DNA of 64,000 bases from Afipia carboxidovorans OM5 (GCF_000218565.1 NC_015684.1:2666001-2730000); one strand, 5' to 3'; positions 1-9,077 are shown, counted from the first letter of the stretch. Numbers and translations: made by a program. Notes: generated by a model not told the origin, from the letters alone.

Positions 1-407
1 AGCAAAAGTTCGGTCGCGTGCAGCCTGACGGCAGCCGCCTCACCGACGAGCGACGCCGCCACCATGCAGCCGAAACAAAGGAGGCTGCCGAAGACGAGCG
101 CAAAGCCGAGCGCTTCCTCCGCGCCGCGCTTATGGGAGAGCGCTTCGCGAATGACGAGCAGCAGAAACGTGAAGAAAAACGCCACGACCAGAACGCGCGA
201 CAATGCAAACAGCCACGCGAAGCGCGCGAGCCCCAGCGCCGACCACGCAAGGTGATCGCTGGCGAACATCGCAGGTGCGATATTGGCGGGTTCATACATC
301 CCGCGAACGGGCGACATCACAATGCGAAGCGCGGCAATGGTCCAGGCCGGGATGAAGTAGCAGGCGAGCATTATTCCGTTGAATATGCCAAGCCGCCATT
401 CCTTCAT
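1..407 (-). CDS. Hypothetical membrane protein, cut by the window edge
   Basis: The minus-strand frame opens with ATG at 407, preceded by a purine-rich GGGGTGGG stretch, and runs without a stop off the left end, so at least 135 residues are present and the C-terminus is missing. The translation begins MKEWRLGIFNGIMLACYFIP and has three clear hydrophobic segments, at about residues 8-30, 58-85 and 105-128, separated by short charged loops. I do not recognise the family. Codon use is that of a normal GC-rich gene. The plus-strand reading frames over this stretch are Arg-rich antisense artefacts. Confidence 0.6.
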   Translation of the reverse strand, partial: MKEWRLGIFNGIMLACYFIPAWTIAALRIVMSPVRGMYEPANIAPAMFASDHLAWSALGLARFAWLFALSRVLVVAFFFTFLLLVIREALSHKRGAEEALGFALVFGSLLCFGCMVAASLVGEAAAVRLHATELL

Positions 408-523
408 CGCCCACCCCTTCGCGCCCCTGAGAAGGCCTCTAGCGCAGGTGCCACGCAGGCCAGGAGCGGGCAATATAAACCGTCTGTTTACGTTAACGGG
501 CTGGGCCAATGGCCGAGACCAAG

Positions 524-551
524 AAAAAAACCCCGTGCGAAACGGGGTTTT
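524..551. terminator. Bidirectional intrinsic terminator
   Basis: An A-run, CCCCGT, a GCGA loop, AACGGGG and a T-run form a hairpin flanked by A and T tracts. It can stop transcription in both directions. It lies just downstream of the minus-strand small gene that ends at 586. Confidence 0.75.
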
Positions 552-585
552 CCTCAAGTTTTTCAGTGAAGTTTTCCACAGCCGG

Positions 586-729
586 CTAGTGGCCGCCTTT
601 TTGACCACTCTTCTGGCCGCCTTGCTGGGAGCCCTGCTGCTGTTGCTGCTGGCCACCCTTCTGGCCACCGCCCTGCTGTTGCTGGCCGGGCTTCTGGTTC
701 TGCTGGGACTGCTGGTTCTGGTTCGACAT
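586..729 (-). CDS. Small Gln/Gly-rich low-complexity protein
   Basis: A 47-residue protein starting MSNQNQQSQQNQKPG and ending GQKGGH, made almost entirely of Gln, Gly, Lys, Asn and Ser. The start at 729 is chosen because AGGAG lies 8 bases upstream; a longer frame from 771 has no such site. There is no signal peptide or membrane segment. The composition predicts an intrinsically disordered, hydrophilic, hydrophilin-like protein, which is inference from composition only. It stands alone and ends just before a bidirectional terminator. I recognise no family. Confidence 0.65.
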   Translation of the reverse strand: MSNQNQQSQQNQKPGQQQQGGGQKGGQQQQQQGSQQGGQKSGQKGGH

Positions 730-957
730 AGGAAATCTCCTGTTGAACGCCCCCTCAATTGCCATCCGCAAACTTCGTTCCGAACGAAATCAGGTTCCGT
801 CTCAGGAATGCGTGATCCCGCGATATCCTCCACAACACCGCATCAGACACGCCGCCGCAGTTGCCGCACCCGGTTCCCGCTGATAAAAAATGTCCCATTC
901 CAACGTCTTGGCTGCCGGAGCCGGTGACGCCGAACGACAACGCCAACACGGCAGCCG

Positions 958-1872
958 ATGGATTATTTCGCCCAGCAACTCATCAACGGACTGGTTCTCG
1001 GCTCGATCTACGGGCTGATCGCGATCGGCTACACGATGGTCTACGGCATCGTTGGCATGATCAACTTCGCCCACGGCGACATCTTCATGATCGGCGGCTT
1101 CATTGCGCTGATCTCGTTTCTGGTGCTGGTCTCGCTCGGCATGACTGCCGTGCCGCTCGTGCTGTTGCTCGTCGTGCTGATCGCGATGGCAATCACCGCA
1201 CTCTATGGATGGACGGTCGAGCGGATCGCCTATCGGCCGCTACGCCAATCCTTCCGCCTCGCGCCAATGCTCTCGGCCATCGGCATGTCGTTCGTGCTGT
1301 CGAACTTCTCGCAGGTCGCCCAGGGCGCACGCGTCAAGCCGGTGCCGCCGATCGTGACCGGCGGCTATACGCTCTTTGAGAGCAACGGCTTCGTGGTGCG
1401 ACTCTCCAACATCCAGATCATCGTCGTGCTGACGACCGTGGTGTTGCTCGCAATTTTCTCGTGGGTGGTGACGCGCACGCGGCTCGGCCGCGACATGCGT
1501 GCCTGCGAGCAGGACCAGACGATGGCATCACTGCTCGGCGTCGATGTCGACCGCACCATCTCCATGACCTTCGTGATCGGCGCCGCGCTCGCCGCCGTCG
1601 CGGGCATGATGTACCTGCTCTATTATGGCGTCGTCGATTTCTTCATGGGCTTCGTCGCCGGCATCAAGGCGTTCACCGCTGCGGTTCTCGGCGGCATCGG
1701 CTCGCTGCCCGGCGCCATGCTGGGCGGGCTCGCCATCGGCCTCATCGAGACGCTGTGGTCGGCTTATTTCTCATCCGAATATAAGGACGTCGCCGCCTTC
1801 TCGATCCTGATCGTCGTCCTGATCTTCATGCCGACCGGGCTGCTCGGCCGTCCCGAAGTCGAAAAAGTCTGA
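958..1872 (+). CDS. livH: Branched-chain amino-acid type ABC transporter permease LivH
   Basis: This 304-residue inner-membrane permease is one of the two channel subunits of a HAAT-family importer for branched-chain amino acids or related amides. The N-terminus carries the LivH signature GLVLGSIYGL followed by TMVYGIVGMINFAHGD, and about eight hydrophobic segments follow. The cytoplasmic coupling loop with MASLLGVD lies near residue 185. Length matches the family. It is the first gene of a six-gene run, 8 bases ahead of livM. The ATG at 958 has no strong ribosome-binding site, but homology begins immediately after it. The substrate cannot be told from sequence, as paralogues in this group carry many amino acids or aromatic acids. 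Confidence 0.93.
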   Translation: MDYFAQQLINGLVLGSIYGLIAIGYTMVYGIVGMINFAHGDIFMIGGFIALISFLVLVSLGMTAVPLVLLLVVLIAMAITALYGWTVERIAYRPLRQSFRLAPMLSAIGMSFVLSNFSQVAQGARVKPVPPIVTGGYTLFESNGFVVRLSNIQIIVVLTTVVLLAIFSWVVTRTRLGRDMRACEQDQTMASLLGVDVDRTISMTFVIGAALAAVAGMMYLLYYGVVDFFMGFVAGIKAFTAAVLGGIGSLPGAMLGGLAIGLIETLWSAYFSSEYKDVAAFSILIVVLIFMPTGLLGRPEVEKV

Positions 1873-1880
1873 GCGGCCGC

Positions 1881-3209
1881 GTGACCGACCAGACGCTCCC
1901 CGCACCCAAACCCAAACGCGCTCCGCACACCGGTGCGGCCTTCATCCTGAAACGGGCGTCGCTTAGTGCCGCCATCGCGCTGGTGCTGTTCTCGCTGATG
2001 ATCGGCATCCGCACCGACGCGGGCCCGACCGGACAACTGATCTATTGGACGCGGTTCGGCGACCTCGCGATGATGGTGGTGCTGGTCTTTGCGGGCAGCA
2101 TCCTCGTCGAGCTTGGTCGGCAATGGTTTTCCGCACGGCATCATGCGCCGATCCTGCCCGAAAGCGCCAAGCGCGGCCTGACGACCCTCGGCCGCCTTGT
2201 CGTACCCGCGCTTCTGATCTTCGCATGTCTGGCTCCGGTGATTTTCTACAATCAGCGCTACATGCTTGATCTTAGCATTCTGGTTCTCACCTACATTATG
2301 CTCGGCTGGGGCCTGAACATCGTCGTCGGCCTCGCGGGCCTGCTCGATCTCGGCTACGTCGCGTTTTACGCGGTCGGCGCCTATTCCTACGCGCTGCTGT
2401 CAACCACCTTCGGCCTGTCGTTCTGGGTCTGCCTGCCGCTCGCCGGCATCCTCGCCGCATTCTGGGGAATCCTGCTCGGCTTTCCGGTGCTGCGCCTGCG
2501 CGGTGATTATCTCGCCATCGTCACGCTGGCGTTCGGCGAGATCATCCGCCTCGTGCTGCTGAACTGGCAGCATGTCACCGGCGGCCCCAACGGCATTTCG
2601 GGCATTCCGCGCCCGAGCCTGTTCGGCATTCCATTGACGCCGGGGCCGAACGGCCTCGCCGCGCAACTCGGCATTCCGTTCTCGCCGACGCACCGCCTCG
2701 TGCTGCTGTTCTACATCATCCTCGCGCTGGCGTTGCTGACCAACTGGGTCACGATCCGCCTGCGCCGCCTGCCGATCGGCCGCGCATGGGAAGCGTTGCG
2801 CGAAGATGAGATCGCCTGCCGTGCACTCGGCATCAACACCACGACGACGAAGCTCACCGCCTTCGCCATCGGTGCGATGTTCGGCGGCTTTGCTGGCGCA
2901 TTCTTCGCCACCCGACAAGGCTTCATCAGCCCGGAGTCGTTTACGTTCCAGGAATCCGCGCTGGTGCTGGCGATCGTCGTGCTCGGCGGCATGGGCTCGC
3001 AGCTCGGCGTCGTGCTATCCTCGCTCGCGCTGATCGGCGGGTTCGAGCTGTTCCGCGGCTTCGAGCAATTCCGCATGCTGGCCTTCGGCGGGGCAATGGT
3101 GCTGCTGATGATCTGGCGACCACGCGGCCTGATCGCGCATCGCGATCCGACCCTGTTTCTCGGCAAACCAACCACGGTCTCCTCCGAGCTTGTGAAGGAG
3201 GGCCGATGA
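1881..3209 (+). CDS. livM: Branched-chain amino-acid type ABC transporter permease LivM
   Basis: This 442-residue permease is the partner of LivH. It starts at GTG 1881 and has an N-terminal extension of about 115 residues with two membrane segments before the conserved LivM core (YMLDLSILVLTYIMLGWGLN onward). The coupling helix EALREDEIACRALGIN lies near residue 310. The extended N-terminus is usual for LivM proteins compared with LivH. Its stop overlaps the livG start (3206-3209), which implies translational coupling. The product is an inner-membrane channel subunit. Confidence 0.93.
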   Translation: MTDQTLPAPKPKRAPHTGAAFILKRASLSAAIALVLFSLMIGIRTDAGPTGQLIYWTRFGDLAMMVVLVFAGSILVELGRQWFSARHHAPILPESAKRGLTTLGRLVVPALLIFACLAPVIFYNQRYMLDLSILVLTYIMLGWGLNIVVGLAGLLDLGYVAFYAVGAYSYALLSTTFGLSFWVCLPLAGILAAFWGILLGFPVLRLRGDYLAIVTLAFGEIIRLVLLNWQHVTGGPNGISGIPRPSLFGIPLTPGPNGLAAQLGIPFSPTHRLVLLFYIILALALLTNWVTIRLRRLPIGRAWEALREDEIACRALGINTTTTKLTAFAIGAMFGGFAGAFFATRQGFISPESFTFQESALVLAIVVLGGMGSQLGVVLSSLALIGGFELFRGFEQFRMLAFGGAMVLLMIWRPRGLIAHRDPTLFLGKPTTVSSELVKEGR

Positions 3210-4042
3210 CCGCGCCCGCCTCCATCCTCGAAGTGCAGCACCTCTCGATGCGCTTCGGCGGCATCGTTGCCGTCAACGATCTGTCGTTCGACGTGCGCCG
3301 CGGTGATATCACCGCACTGATCGGCCCGAACGGCGCGGGCAAGACCACGGTGTTCAACTGCATCACCGGCTTCTACAAGCCGACCACCGGCATGCTGCGG
3401 CTCACGCATGCGGACAGCCGCGAATTCCTGTTGGAGCGGCTTCTTGACTACCGTGTTTCGAAAGTCGCGAAGGTCGCGCGCACATTTCAGAATATTCGCC
3501 TGTTCGCGGGCATGACCGCGCTCGAAAACCTGATGGTCGCGCAGCACAATCGCCTGATGCGCGCGTCCGGCTTCAGCTTCCTCGGCCTGCTCGGTGCACC
3601 GACATTCCACACCGCCGAACATGATGCGATCGAACGCGCACGCTACTGGCTCGACCGCATCGGCCTCACCGCTCGCGCCGATGATGCAGCGGGCAGCCTG
3701 CCCTATGGCGATCAGCGCCGGCTCGAGATCGCGCGCGCGATGTGCTCGGAGCCCGCGCTGCTCTGCCTCGACGAGCCAGCCGCCGGCCTCAACGCGCGCG
3801 AGGGCGAGGCGCTGAGCGAGCTTCTGCTGGCGATCCGTAAAGAACACGGCACATCCATTCTTCTGATCGAGCACGACATGTCGGTGGTGATGGAGATCGC
3901 CGACCGCATCGTGGTGCTCGACTATGGCGTGAAGATCGCCGAAGGCACGCCGCGCGAAATTCGCGACGACCCGAAGGTGATTGCCGCCTATCTCGGCGCC
4001 GACGAGAAAGCCGCCATCGAAGTCATGGAGCAGGACGCATGA
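3206..4042 (+). CDS. livG: ABC transporter ATP-binding protein LivG
   Basis: A 278-residue ATPase subunit. Walker A GPNGAGKT is at residues 40-47. The signature is the divergent LPYGDQRRLEIARA typical of LivG, followed by Walker B LLCLDEP and the H-loop LIEHDMSVV. The C-terminal tail (AEGTPREIRDDPKVIAAYLG) is the family hallmark. It overlaps livM by four bases and livF by four bases, so the three are translated as one block. It should pair with LivF on the cytoplasmic face of LivHM. Confidence 0.95.
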   Translation: MTAPASILEVQHLSMRFGGIVAVNDLSFDVRRGDITALIGPNGAGKTTVFNCITGFYKPTTGMLRLTHADSREFLLERLLDYRVSKVAKVARTFQNIRLFAGMTALENLMVAQHNRLMRASGFSFLGLLGAPTFHTAEHDAIERARYWLDRIGLTARADDAAGSLPYGDQRRLEIARAMCSEPALLCLDEPAAGLNAREGEALSELLLAIRKEHGTSILLIEHDMSVVMEIADRIVVLDYGVKIAEGTPREIRDDPKVIAAYLGADEKAAIEVMEQDA

Positions 4043-4773
4043 GCGAGGCGCCTCTCCTTGCGATCCGCGGGTTGCGCGCCGCCTATGGCAATATCGAAGC
4101 GCTGAAAGGCATCGACCTCGATGTTCAGAGGGGCGAGATCGTCGCGCTGATCGGTGCGAATGGCGCAGGCAAATCCACACTGATGATGACGATCTTCGGC
4201 CGCCCCCGCGCGCGCGACGGCGAGATCATCTTCGACGGCGAGGACATCACCCACACGCCGACGCATCGACTCGCGGGCCTGCGTATCGCGCAATCGCCCG
4301 AGGGACGACGGATATTTCCGCGCATGAGCGTTGCCGAAAATCTGCAGATGGGCGCCGACGCCGCGCATGTCAGCGAGAGCGAGCACGCTGCAGACCTCGA
4401 ACGCGTGCTGACGTTGTTTCCACGCCTCAAGGAACGCCTGACGCAGCGCGGCGGCACGCTGTCCGGCGGCGAGCAGCAGATGCTGGCGATCGGGCGCGCG
4501 CTGATGAGCCGCCCACGGCTGTTGCTGCTGGACGAGCCGTCGCTCGGTCTCGCGCCACTCATCACCCGCCAGATCTTCGATGCCATCCGCACCCTGAACG
4601 AAACCGACGGCCTCACCGTGCTGATCGTCGAGCAGAACGCCAACCACGCGCTTCGGCTGGCCCATCGCGGCTATGTCATGGTCAACGGCCTCATCACCAT
4701 GTCGGGGGTGGCAAGCGAACTGCTGGAGCGGCCGGAAATCCGCGCGGCCTATCTCGAGGGGGGCCGCCACTGA
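4039..4773 (+). CDS. livF: ABC transporter ATP-binding protein LivF
   Basis: A 244-residue second ATPase of the liv importer. It has Walker A GANGAGKST, the canonical signature LSGGEQQMLAIGRAL, Walker B LLLLDEPSLGL and the H-loop VEQNANHAL. Its length is typical of LivF. It starts within the last codons of livG and its TGA overlaps the ATG of the next small gene at 4773, so the operon continues. Confidence 0.95.
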   Translation: MSEAPLLAIRGLRAAYGNIEALKGIDLDVQRGEIVALIGANGAGKSTLMMTIFGRPRARDGEIIFDGEDITHTPTHRLAGLRIAQSPEGRRIFPRMSVAENLQMGADAAHVSESEHAADLERVLTLFPRLKERLTQRGGTLSGGEQQMLAIGRALMSRPRLLLLDEPSLGLAPLITRQIFDAIRTLNETDGLTVLIVEQNANHALRLAHRGYVMVNGLITMSGVASELLERPEIRAAYLEGGRH

Positions 4774-5144
4774 TGACGGCTCTCTATATCAACGAGGCCT
4801 GGTGGCAGGCTGTTATTCTCACCCTTATCCTCGGAGGCGGCGGCGCGTGGCTTGCCGGGCGTGCCATTGCCCGTACCTGGCGCGGCATGCATATCGCCAT
4901 TCTGGCTACCATTCCGATGGCGATGGCGGTGCGCTTCGTGCATTTCGCGCTGTTCGATGAACCGCTGCTTGCCCCGCTGCCATGGGTTGTCGAAGCGGCC
5001 ATTCTGCTGAGCTTGATCTGCCTTTCCTTTCAGCACACCCGCGCGCGGCAGATAGTGCGGCAATATTATTGGCTTTATGAACCCCACGGCCCGCTCGGCT
5101 GGAAACTGCGACAAGATGCACCGCAGCAACCAAACCCTGCGTAA
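4773..5144 (+). CDS. Small liv-operon membrane protein (DUF6867-like)
   Basis: A 123-residue protein whose ATG overlaps the livF stop (TGATG). It starts MTALYINEAWWQAVILTLIL and has three hydrophobic segments near residues 10-30, 42-60 and 75-95, then a basic tail with YYWLYEPHGPLGWKL. The position between livF and livK recurs in alphaproteobacterial liv operons, and I recall these being named DUF6867, although I cannot check that here. The coupled start supports co-translation with the ATPases. A role as accessory subunit of the transporter is inference from position. Confidence 0.75.
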   Translation: MTALYINEAWWQAVILTLILGGGGAWLAGRAIARTWRGMHIAILATIPMAMAVRFVHFALFDEPLLAPLPWVVEAAILLSLICLSFQHTRARQIVRQYYWLYEPHGPLGWKLRQDAPQQPNPA

Positions 5145-5244
5145 AATTATCAGTGACGCGGCGGCCCAGAACGACTTGGCGGCCCGGCCGTTCGCCACTA
5201 ACCTCCCGCCCCATCTTCAATTGTCCATCGAGGGAATGACTCGC

Positions 5245-6354
5245 ATGATCCCAACCCGCTTGCTCGCCGTCACCTGCGTGGCGCTGTTCGGCTTTTCGGC
5301 GCAGGCCACGGCTCAAACCATCCCGGTCGCCGTCGCCGGCCCCATGACCGGCGGCGAATCCGCTTTCGGCCGGCAAATGCGCAACGGCGCCGAACAGGCG
5401 GTTGCGGACCTCAACGACGCAGGCGGCGTGCTTGGCAAGAAGCTTGCGCTGCAGATCGGGGACGATGCCTGCGATCCGAAGCAGGCTCGTTCCGTAGCGG
5501 AGAAGCTCGCCAATTCGGGCACGGTGTTCTCGGCCGGACATTACTGCTCGTCCTCCTCGATCCCGGCCTCGGAAGTTTATGCCGACGGCAACGTTCTTCA
5601 GATCAGCCCCGGTTCGACCAACCCGCTTCTGACCGAGCGCAAGCTGTGGAACGTGCTGCGCGTCTGCGGGCGTGACGACCAGCAGGGCAGCGCCGCCGCA
5701 AAGTATCTCATCAAGAATTACGCCGGCAAGAACATCGCGATCCTCAACGACAAGACCACCTATGGCAAAGGTCTCGCGGACGAGACCAAGAAAGCGCTCA
5801 ACGCAGGCGGCGTCCAGGAGAAGCTGTTCGAGTCCTACAACAAGGGCGACAAGGACTTTAATTCCATCGTGTCTCGCCTGAAGCGCGAGAACATCGATCT
5901 CGTCTATGTCGGCGGTTATCATCAGGAGGCAGGCTTGATCCTGCGCCAAATGCGCGATCAGGGCCTCAAGACGGTGATGATGGCAGGCGATGCGCTGAAC
6001 GACAAGGAATTCGCCTCCATCACCGGCCCGCTTGCCGCCGGCACGCTGTTCACCTTCGGCCCCGACCCGCGCAACCGTCCGGATGCGAAGGCTATCGTCG
6101 ACAAGTTCAAGGCGAAGAATATCGATCCGGAAGGCTACACGCTCTACACCTACGCAGCTTTCCAGGTCTGGTCGCAGGGCGCAGCCAAGGCCGGCACCAC
6201 CGATCCGCAGAAGGTGATCACCGCTATCAAGGCCGGTGAGTGGAATACGGTGATCGGCCCGCTGTCGTTCGATGCCAAGGGCGACATCAAGCAGACCGGC
6301 TACGTCGTCTACAAGTGGGACGACAAGGGCGGCTACGCCGAGTTGACCAACTAA
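5245..6354 (+). CDS. livK: Periplasmic branched-chain amino-acid type binding protein LivK
   Basis: A 369-residue periplasmic substrate-binding protein of the Leu/Ile/Val-binding type I fold. The start at 5245 is preferred over the in-frame ATG at 5236 because AGGGA lies 9 bases upstream. The N-terminus MIPTRLLAVTCVALFGFSAQ is a signal peptide, probably cleaved after ATAQ. The mature part opens IPVAVAGPMTGGESAFGRQM, typical of the family. It is the last gene of the liv operon, 100 bases after the small membrane gene, and is followed by a terminator. It delivers substrate to LivHM; the ligand is not predictable. Confidence 0.93.
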   Translation: MIPTRLLAVTCVALFGFSAQATAQTIPVAVAGPMTGGESAFGRQMRNGAEQAVADLNDAGGVLGKKLALQIGDDACDPKQARSVAEKLANSGTVFSAGHYCSSSSIPASEVYADGNVLQISPGSTNPLLTERKLWNVLRVCGRDDQQGSAAAKYLIKNYAGKNIAILNDKTTYGKGLADETKKALNAGGVQEKLFESYNKGDKDFNSIVSRLKRENIDLVYVGGYHQEAGLILRQMRDQGLKTVMMAGDALNDKEFASITGPLAAGTLFTFGPDPRNRPDAKAIVDKFKAKNIDPEGYTLYTYAAFQVWSQGAAKAGTTDPQKVITAIKAGEWNTVIGPLSFDAKGDIKQTGYVVYKWDDKGGYAELTN

Positions 6355-6365
6355 ACGAGTGGTCA

Positions 6366-6393
6366 GGCTCTCTCCTTCGGGAGAGGGCCTTTA
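6366..6393 (+). terminator. Terminator after livK
   Basis: A ten-base stem (one mismatch) with a TTCG tetraloop and a short T-run at 6390-6392 follows the livK stop. It overlaps the ccdA stop codon on the other strand and separates the convergent genes. Confidence 0.6.
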
Positions 6394-7125
6394 CCCGATG
6401 CTTTGCAGCGCCGGGAACGTCTCCAGCAGCCACACACCGAAGCTCGACACCGCGCCGGTCAAGAATGCGATGCCGACAAGGATCATCAGCACGCCCATCA
6501 CGCGCTCGACCGTCGGAAGATAACGCCTGAGCCGCGCGAGCATCGAAGACGAGCGCTCGATCAGAACCGCGGCGAGCAGGAACGGAATGCCGAGCCCCGC
6601 GGAATAAACCGCAAGCAGCAGCGCGCCCTTCTGCACCGTATCCTCCGAAGCCGCGACCGACAGGATCGCCGCGAGCACCGGGCCGATGCAGGGCGTCCAG
6701 CCGAATGCGAAGGCAAGGCCCATCACATAGGCGCCCCACAGCCCCATCGGCTTCGAAACCGTAAGGCGGCCCTCGCGCATCAGGAATCCGATCCGCGTCA
6801 GGCCGAGGAAATGCAGCCCCATCACGATGATGACGATGCCGGCCACGATCGACAGTTCGGCCGACCAGCGCCGCAGCGCGCCGCCGATGACACTCGCGCT
6901 TGCACCGAGCCCGACGAACACCGTGGAGAAGCCGAGCACGAACAGGAGCGCGCTCAGCAACACCGCGCGGCGCGACGCCGCAGGTTTCTCGCCACTCGCG
7001 ACCTGCTCGACCGTCGCTCCGGTGAGATAGACGAGATAGGCCGGCACCAGCGGCAACACGCAGGGCGATAGAAAACTGACAAGGCCCGCGAACAGCGCCG
7101 TGGGGATGGAAATGCTCTGAATCAT
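6391..7125 (-). CDS. ccdA: Cytochrome c biogenesis / thiol transporter CcdA
   Basis: A 244-residue inner-membrane protein of the CcdA/DsbD transmembrane family, which passes reducing electrons from cytoplasmic thioredoxin across the membrane for cytochrome c maturation. The two redox cysteines are visible in the expected motifs: SPCVLPLVP in the first helix and WTPCIGPVL in the fourth. Six helices and the length fit CcdA. The two copper enzymes and two cytochromes c encoded 2 kb away would need this reducing pathway, but nothing in the sequence links them directly. It is monocistronic and convergent with livK. Confidence 0.92.
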   Translation of the reverse strand: MIQSISIPTALFAGLVSFLSPCVLPLVPAYLVYLTGATVEQVASGEKPAASRRAVLLSALLFVLGFSTVFVGLGASASVIGGALRRWSAELSIVAGIVIIVMGLHFLGLTRIGFLMREGRLTVSKPMGLWGAYVMGLAFAFGWTPCIGPVLAAILSVAASEDTVQKGALLLAVYSAGLGIPFLLAAVLIERSSSMLARLRRYLPTVERVMGVLMILVGIAFLTGAVSSFGVWLLETFPALQSIG

Positions 7126-7252
7126 GGGGCTAGATGCCTCTATCGTCCGTGGAAAGGCAAGGTCTCACTTTTACGTGTGATCGATTCCGTGCCAGTAACA
7201 AAAGGCGCACGCGCTTTAAGGATTCGCGGGATTTCCGGTTCAGGAGACCATG

Positions 7253-8257
7253 ATGACGAGAAATCTGCTCACCGATGTCGCAGGCATCAGCGTCGGCAAT
7301 GCCCATGATGAGGCTCTCGCCTCCGGCGCGACCGCGATCCTGTTTGAAACACCGGCAGTTGCAGCGCTCGACATCCGCGGCGGCGGACCCGGCACGCGCG
7401 ATAGCGCCCTGCTCGATCTCGCCAACACCGTCGAGCGGATCGACGGGCTCGCACTGTCCGGCGGCTCTGCCTTCGGACTGGAAACCGGCGGCGGCATACA
7501 GGCCTGGCTCGCGGCGCAGGGGCGCGGCTTTGCCATCGGCGATGCGCGGGTGCCGATCGTGCCAGGCGCGGTGGTGTTCGATCTTCTCAACGGCGGCAAC
7601 AAGAAATGGGGCCGCTTCTCGCCCTATCGCGATCTCGGCTTCGCCGCTGCGGAGAACGCCACAACGGACGACTTTGCGCTCGGCAATGCCGGCGCGGGTT
7701 ATGGTGCGACCACCGCCAACTATAAAGGCGGGCTCGGCTCCGCTTCTACCACCGTGCTTGACGGCATCACGGTTGCGGCGCTTGCCGTTGTCAACGCGGT
7801 CGGCACCGTGACTGTCGGCGACGGTCCGTGGTTCTGGTCCGCGCCGTTTGAAGAGAACGGCGAGTTCGGGGGCCGCGGCCTGCCGCCCGCCTTCACACCC
7901 GACATGCGGACGGCAAGGCTCAAAGGCGCGGACAACGCGCGCGCCGGCGAAAACACCACGCTCGTCGTCGTCGCAACCGATGCCGCTCTGACCAAGCCGC
8001 AGGCTCGCCGCCTCGCAATTCTTGCCCAGACCGGATTCGCCCGCGCGATCTATCCCGCCCACGCGCCGCTCGACGGCGACATCGTGTTCGCCGTATCGCT
8101 TGGGGATAAACCGGTCGAGCCGCTCTATGGCCTGACGCAACTCGGCATGTTCGCAGCAAATGTCGTTGCACGAGCCATTGCCCGCGGCGTCTACGAGGCA
8201 CATGCCCTGCCCTTTGCCGACACTTTGCCGGCCTGGCGCGATCGCTTCGGCACATGA
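7253..8257 (+). CDS. P1 family peptidase (DmpA/aminopeptidase, S58-type, Ntn fold)
   Basis: A 334-residue protein of the DmpA family of self-processing N-terminal-nucleophile aminopeptidases. It opens NLLTDVAGISVGNAHD, has the RGGGPGTRDSALL motif near residue 45, and contains GGLGSAS near residue 160, where the family cuts itself between Gly and Ser (Ser163 here) to free the nucleophile. The ATG at 7253 gives AGGAG a 6-base spacing, so it is preferred over the adjacent ATG at 7250. Families of this type release D- or beta-amino acids from small peptides; the substrate is unknown. It is monocistronic. Confidence 0.9.
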   Translation: MTRNLLTDVAGISVGNAHDEALASGATAILFETPAVAALDIRGGGPGTRDSALLDLANTVERIDGLALSGGSAFGLETGGGIQAWLAAQGRGFAIGDARVPIVPGAVVFDLLNGGNKKWGRFSPYRDLGFAAAENATTDDFALGNAGAGYGATTANYKGGLGSASTTVLDGITVAALAVVNAVGTVTVGDGPWFWSAPFEENGEFGGRGLPPAFTPDMRTARLKGADNARAGENTTLVVVATDAALTKPQARRLAILAQTGFARAIYPAHAPLDGDIVFAVSLGDKPVEPLYGLTQLGMFAANVVARAIARGVYEAHALPFADTLPAWRDRFGT

Positions 8258-8358
8258 CACGCTCATTGCATCTCCTAGCTGCAGTGCAATAACATATATT
8301 TCGTTTACATCTTAATTTGGAAGCCGTAAGAGACAACCGCGTTTTCGTGGAGTCGCAA

Positions 8359-8994
8359 ATGGCTTTCTTTCTGCGCAGTCCGGGTAGTGGCTGGCGGATT
8401 TATCTCGCTGCAGCTGTTGCCGGCATCAGTGTAGGCGCCGTTGCCGCCATCGCGCTGACACGGCTGCCGCCCCTTACCACCCATCGCATCACGACTGAGC
8501 TCAACAGCGCGGCGACGACTGTGCCGAAGCCAATCGCAAATCTGCCGGACCTGCCTGACCTGCTAACCTTCAAAGCCCCACAACCATGGGCTGTTGTCGG
8601 CGGCTCGCTCTTGCAAAGCGGCTTGCCGAGGCTTGCCGTACCGGCTTTCGAGCGTGCGATCGCAAAAGATCAAACCAACATTTCGCTCCGCGTCGCACTC
8701 GGCGAGGCACTTGCGCTGTCGCAGAATGGCGAGATCAGCGAGCGTGCGCGCATCGAGTTTGAAAGCGCGCTGCAGTCCGATCCAAACGATCTGGTCGCGC
8801 GATTCTATATGGCGCGCTGGATGCTGCAGAACGGCCGCGCGAAGCCCGCACTCGTCAAGTTTGTCGGCTTGATGCGTACCGTCGGCAACGATCCGCTCTG
8901 GTACGAACGGTTGTGGCAGATTATGCCTGAAGCCGCCGAGCAGGTCGGCATCAGCCGACTCACGCTCGAGGCGTTGTGCGTTGCAGGGATGTGA
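8359..8994 (+). CDS. Membrane-anchored TPR protein (CcmI/CycH-like C-terminus)
   Basis: A 211-residue protein starting MAFFLRSPGSGWRIYL, with GGAG about 7 bases upstream of the ATG at 8359. One transmembrane helix (residues about 12-34) is followed by a linker rich in Thr and Pro and a tetratricopeptide region (AVPAFERAIAKDQTNISLRVALGEALAL region and the next repeat, residues about 100-175). The repeat resembles the periplasmic part of the cytochrome c maturation factor CcmI/CycH. The lack of the other ccm genes nearby makes that name uncertain. It lies directly upstream of the cytochrome-rich ncg operon, in the same direction. Confidence 0.7.
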   Translation: MAFFLRSPGSGWRIYLAAAVAGISVGAVAAIALTRLPPLTTHRITTELNSAATTVPKPIANLPDLPDLLTFKAPQPWAVVGGSLLQSGLPRLAVPAFERAIAKDQTNISLRVALGEALALSQNGEISERARIEFESALQSDPNDLVARFYMARWMLQNGRAKPALVKFVGLMRTVGNDPLWYERLWQIMPEAAEQVGISRLTLEALCVAGM

Positions 8995-9046
8995 GATCAT
9001 GAAACGTCGCCTCACGACGCTATGATAAATGTCACTGTATCGCTAA

Positions 9047-9069
9047 AAGATGTATTTTAAATATTGCTT
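9047..9069. promoter_or_regulatory. NsrR-like operator (11-1-11 palindrome)
   Basis: The left half AAGATGTATTT differs at one base from the NsrR half-site consensus AAGATGCATTT, and after a one-base spacer the right half AAATATTGCTT matches the inverted consensus at 7 of 11 bases. It lies 180 bases upstream of ncgA. NsrR, a nitric-oxide-sensing repressor, controls the homologous nirK clusters of nitrifiers. No nsrR gene is in the window. The match was made by eye. Confidence 0.5.
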
Positions 9070-9077
9070 TGACTCAA
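9064..9077. promoter_or_regulatory. Possible FNR/NnrR-type box
   Basis: TTG-N8-CAA overlaps the right half of the NsrR-like site. CRP/FNR-family regulators of denitrification (NnrR, FixK) use boxes of this outline. The six fixed bases alone could arise by chance in an intergenic region of this size, so support is weak. Confidence 0.25.

Noticed and set aside
2711..4180. Long minus-strand frame of about 489 codons over livM-livG
   Set aside because: It is antisense to two certain ABC transporter genes and Arg/His-rich, as expected from GC-rich third-position bias.
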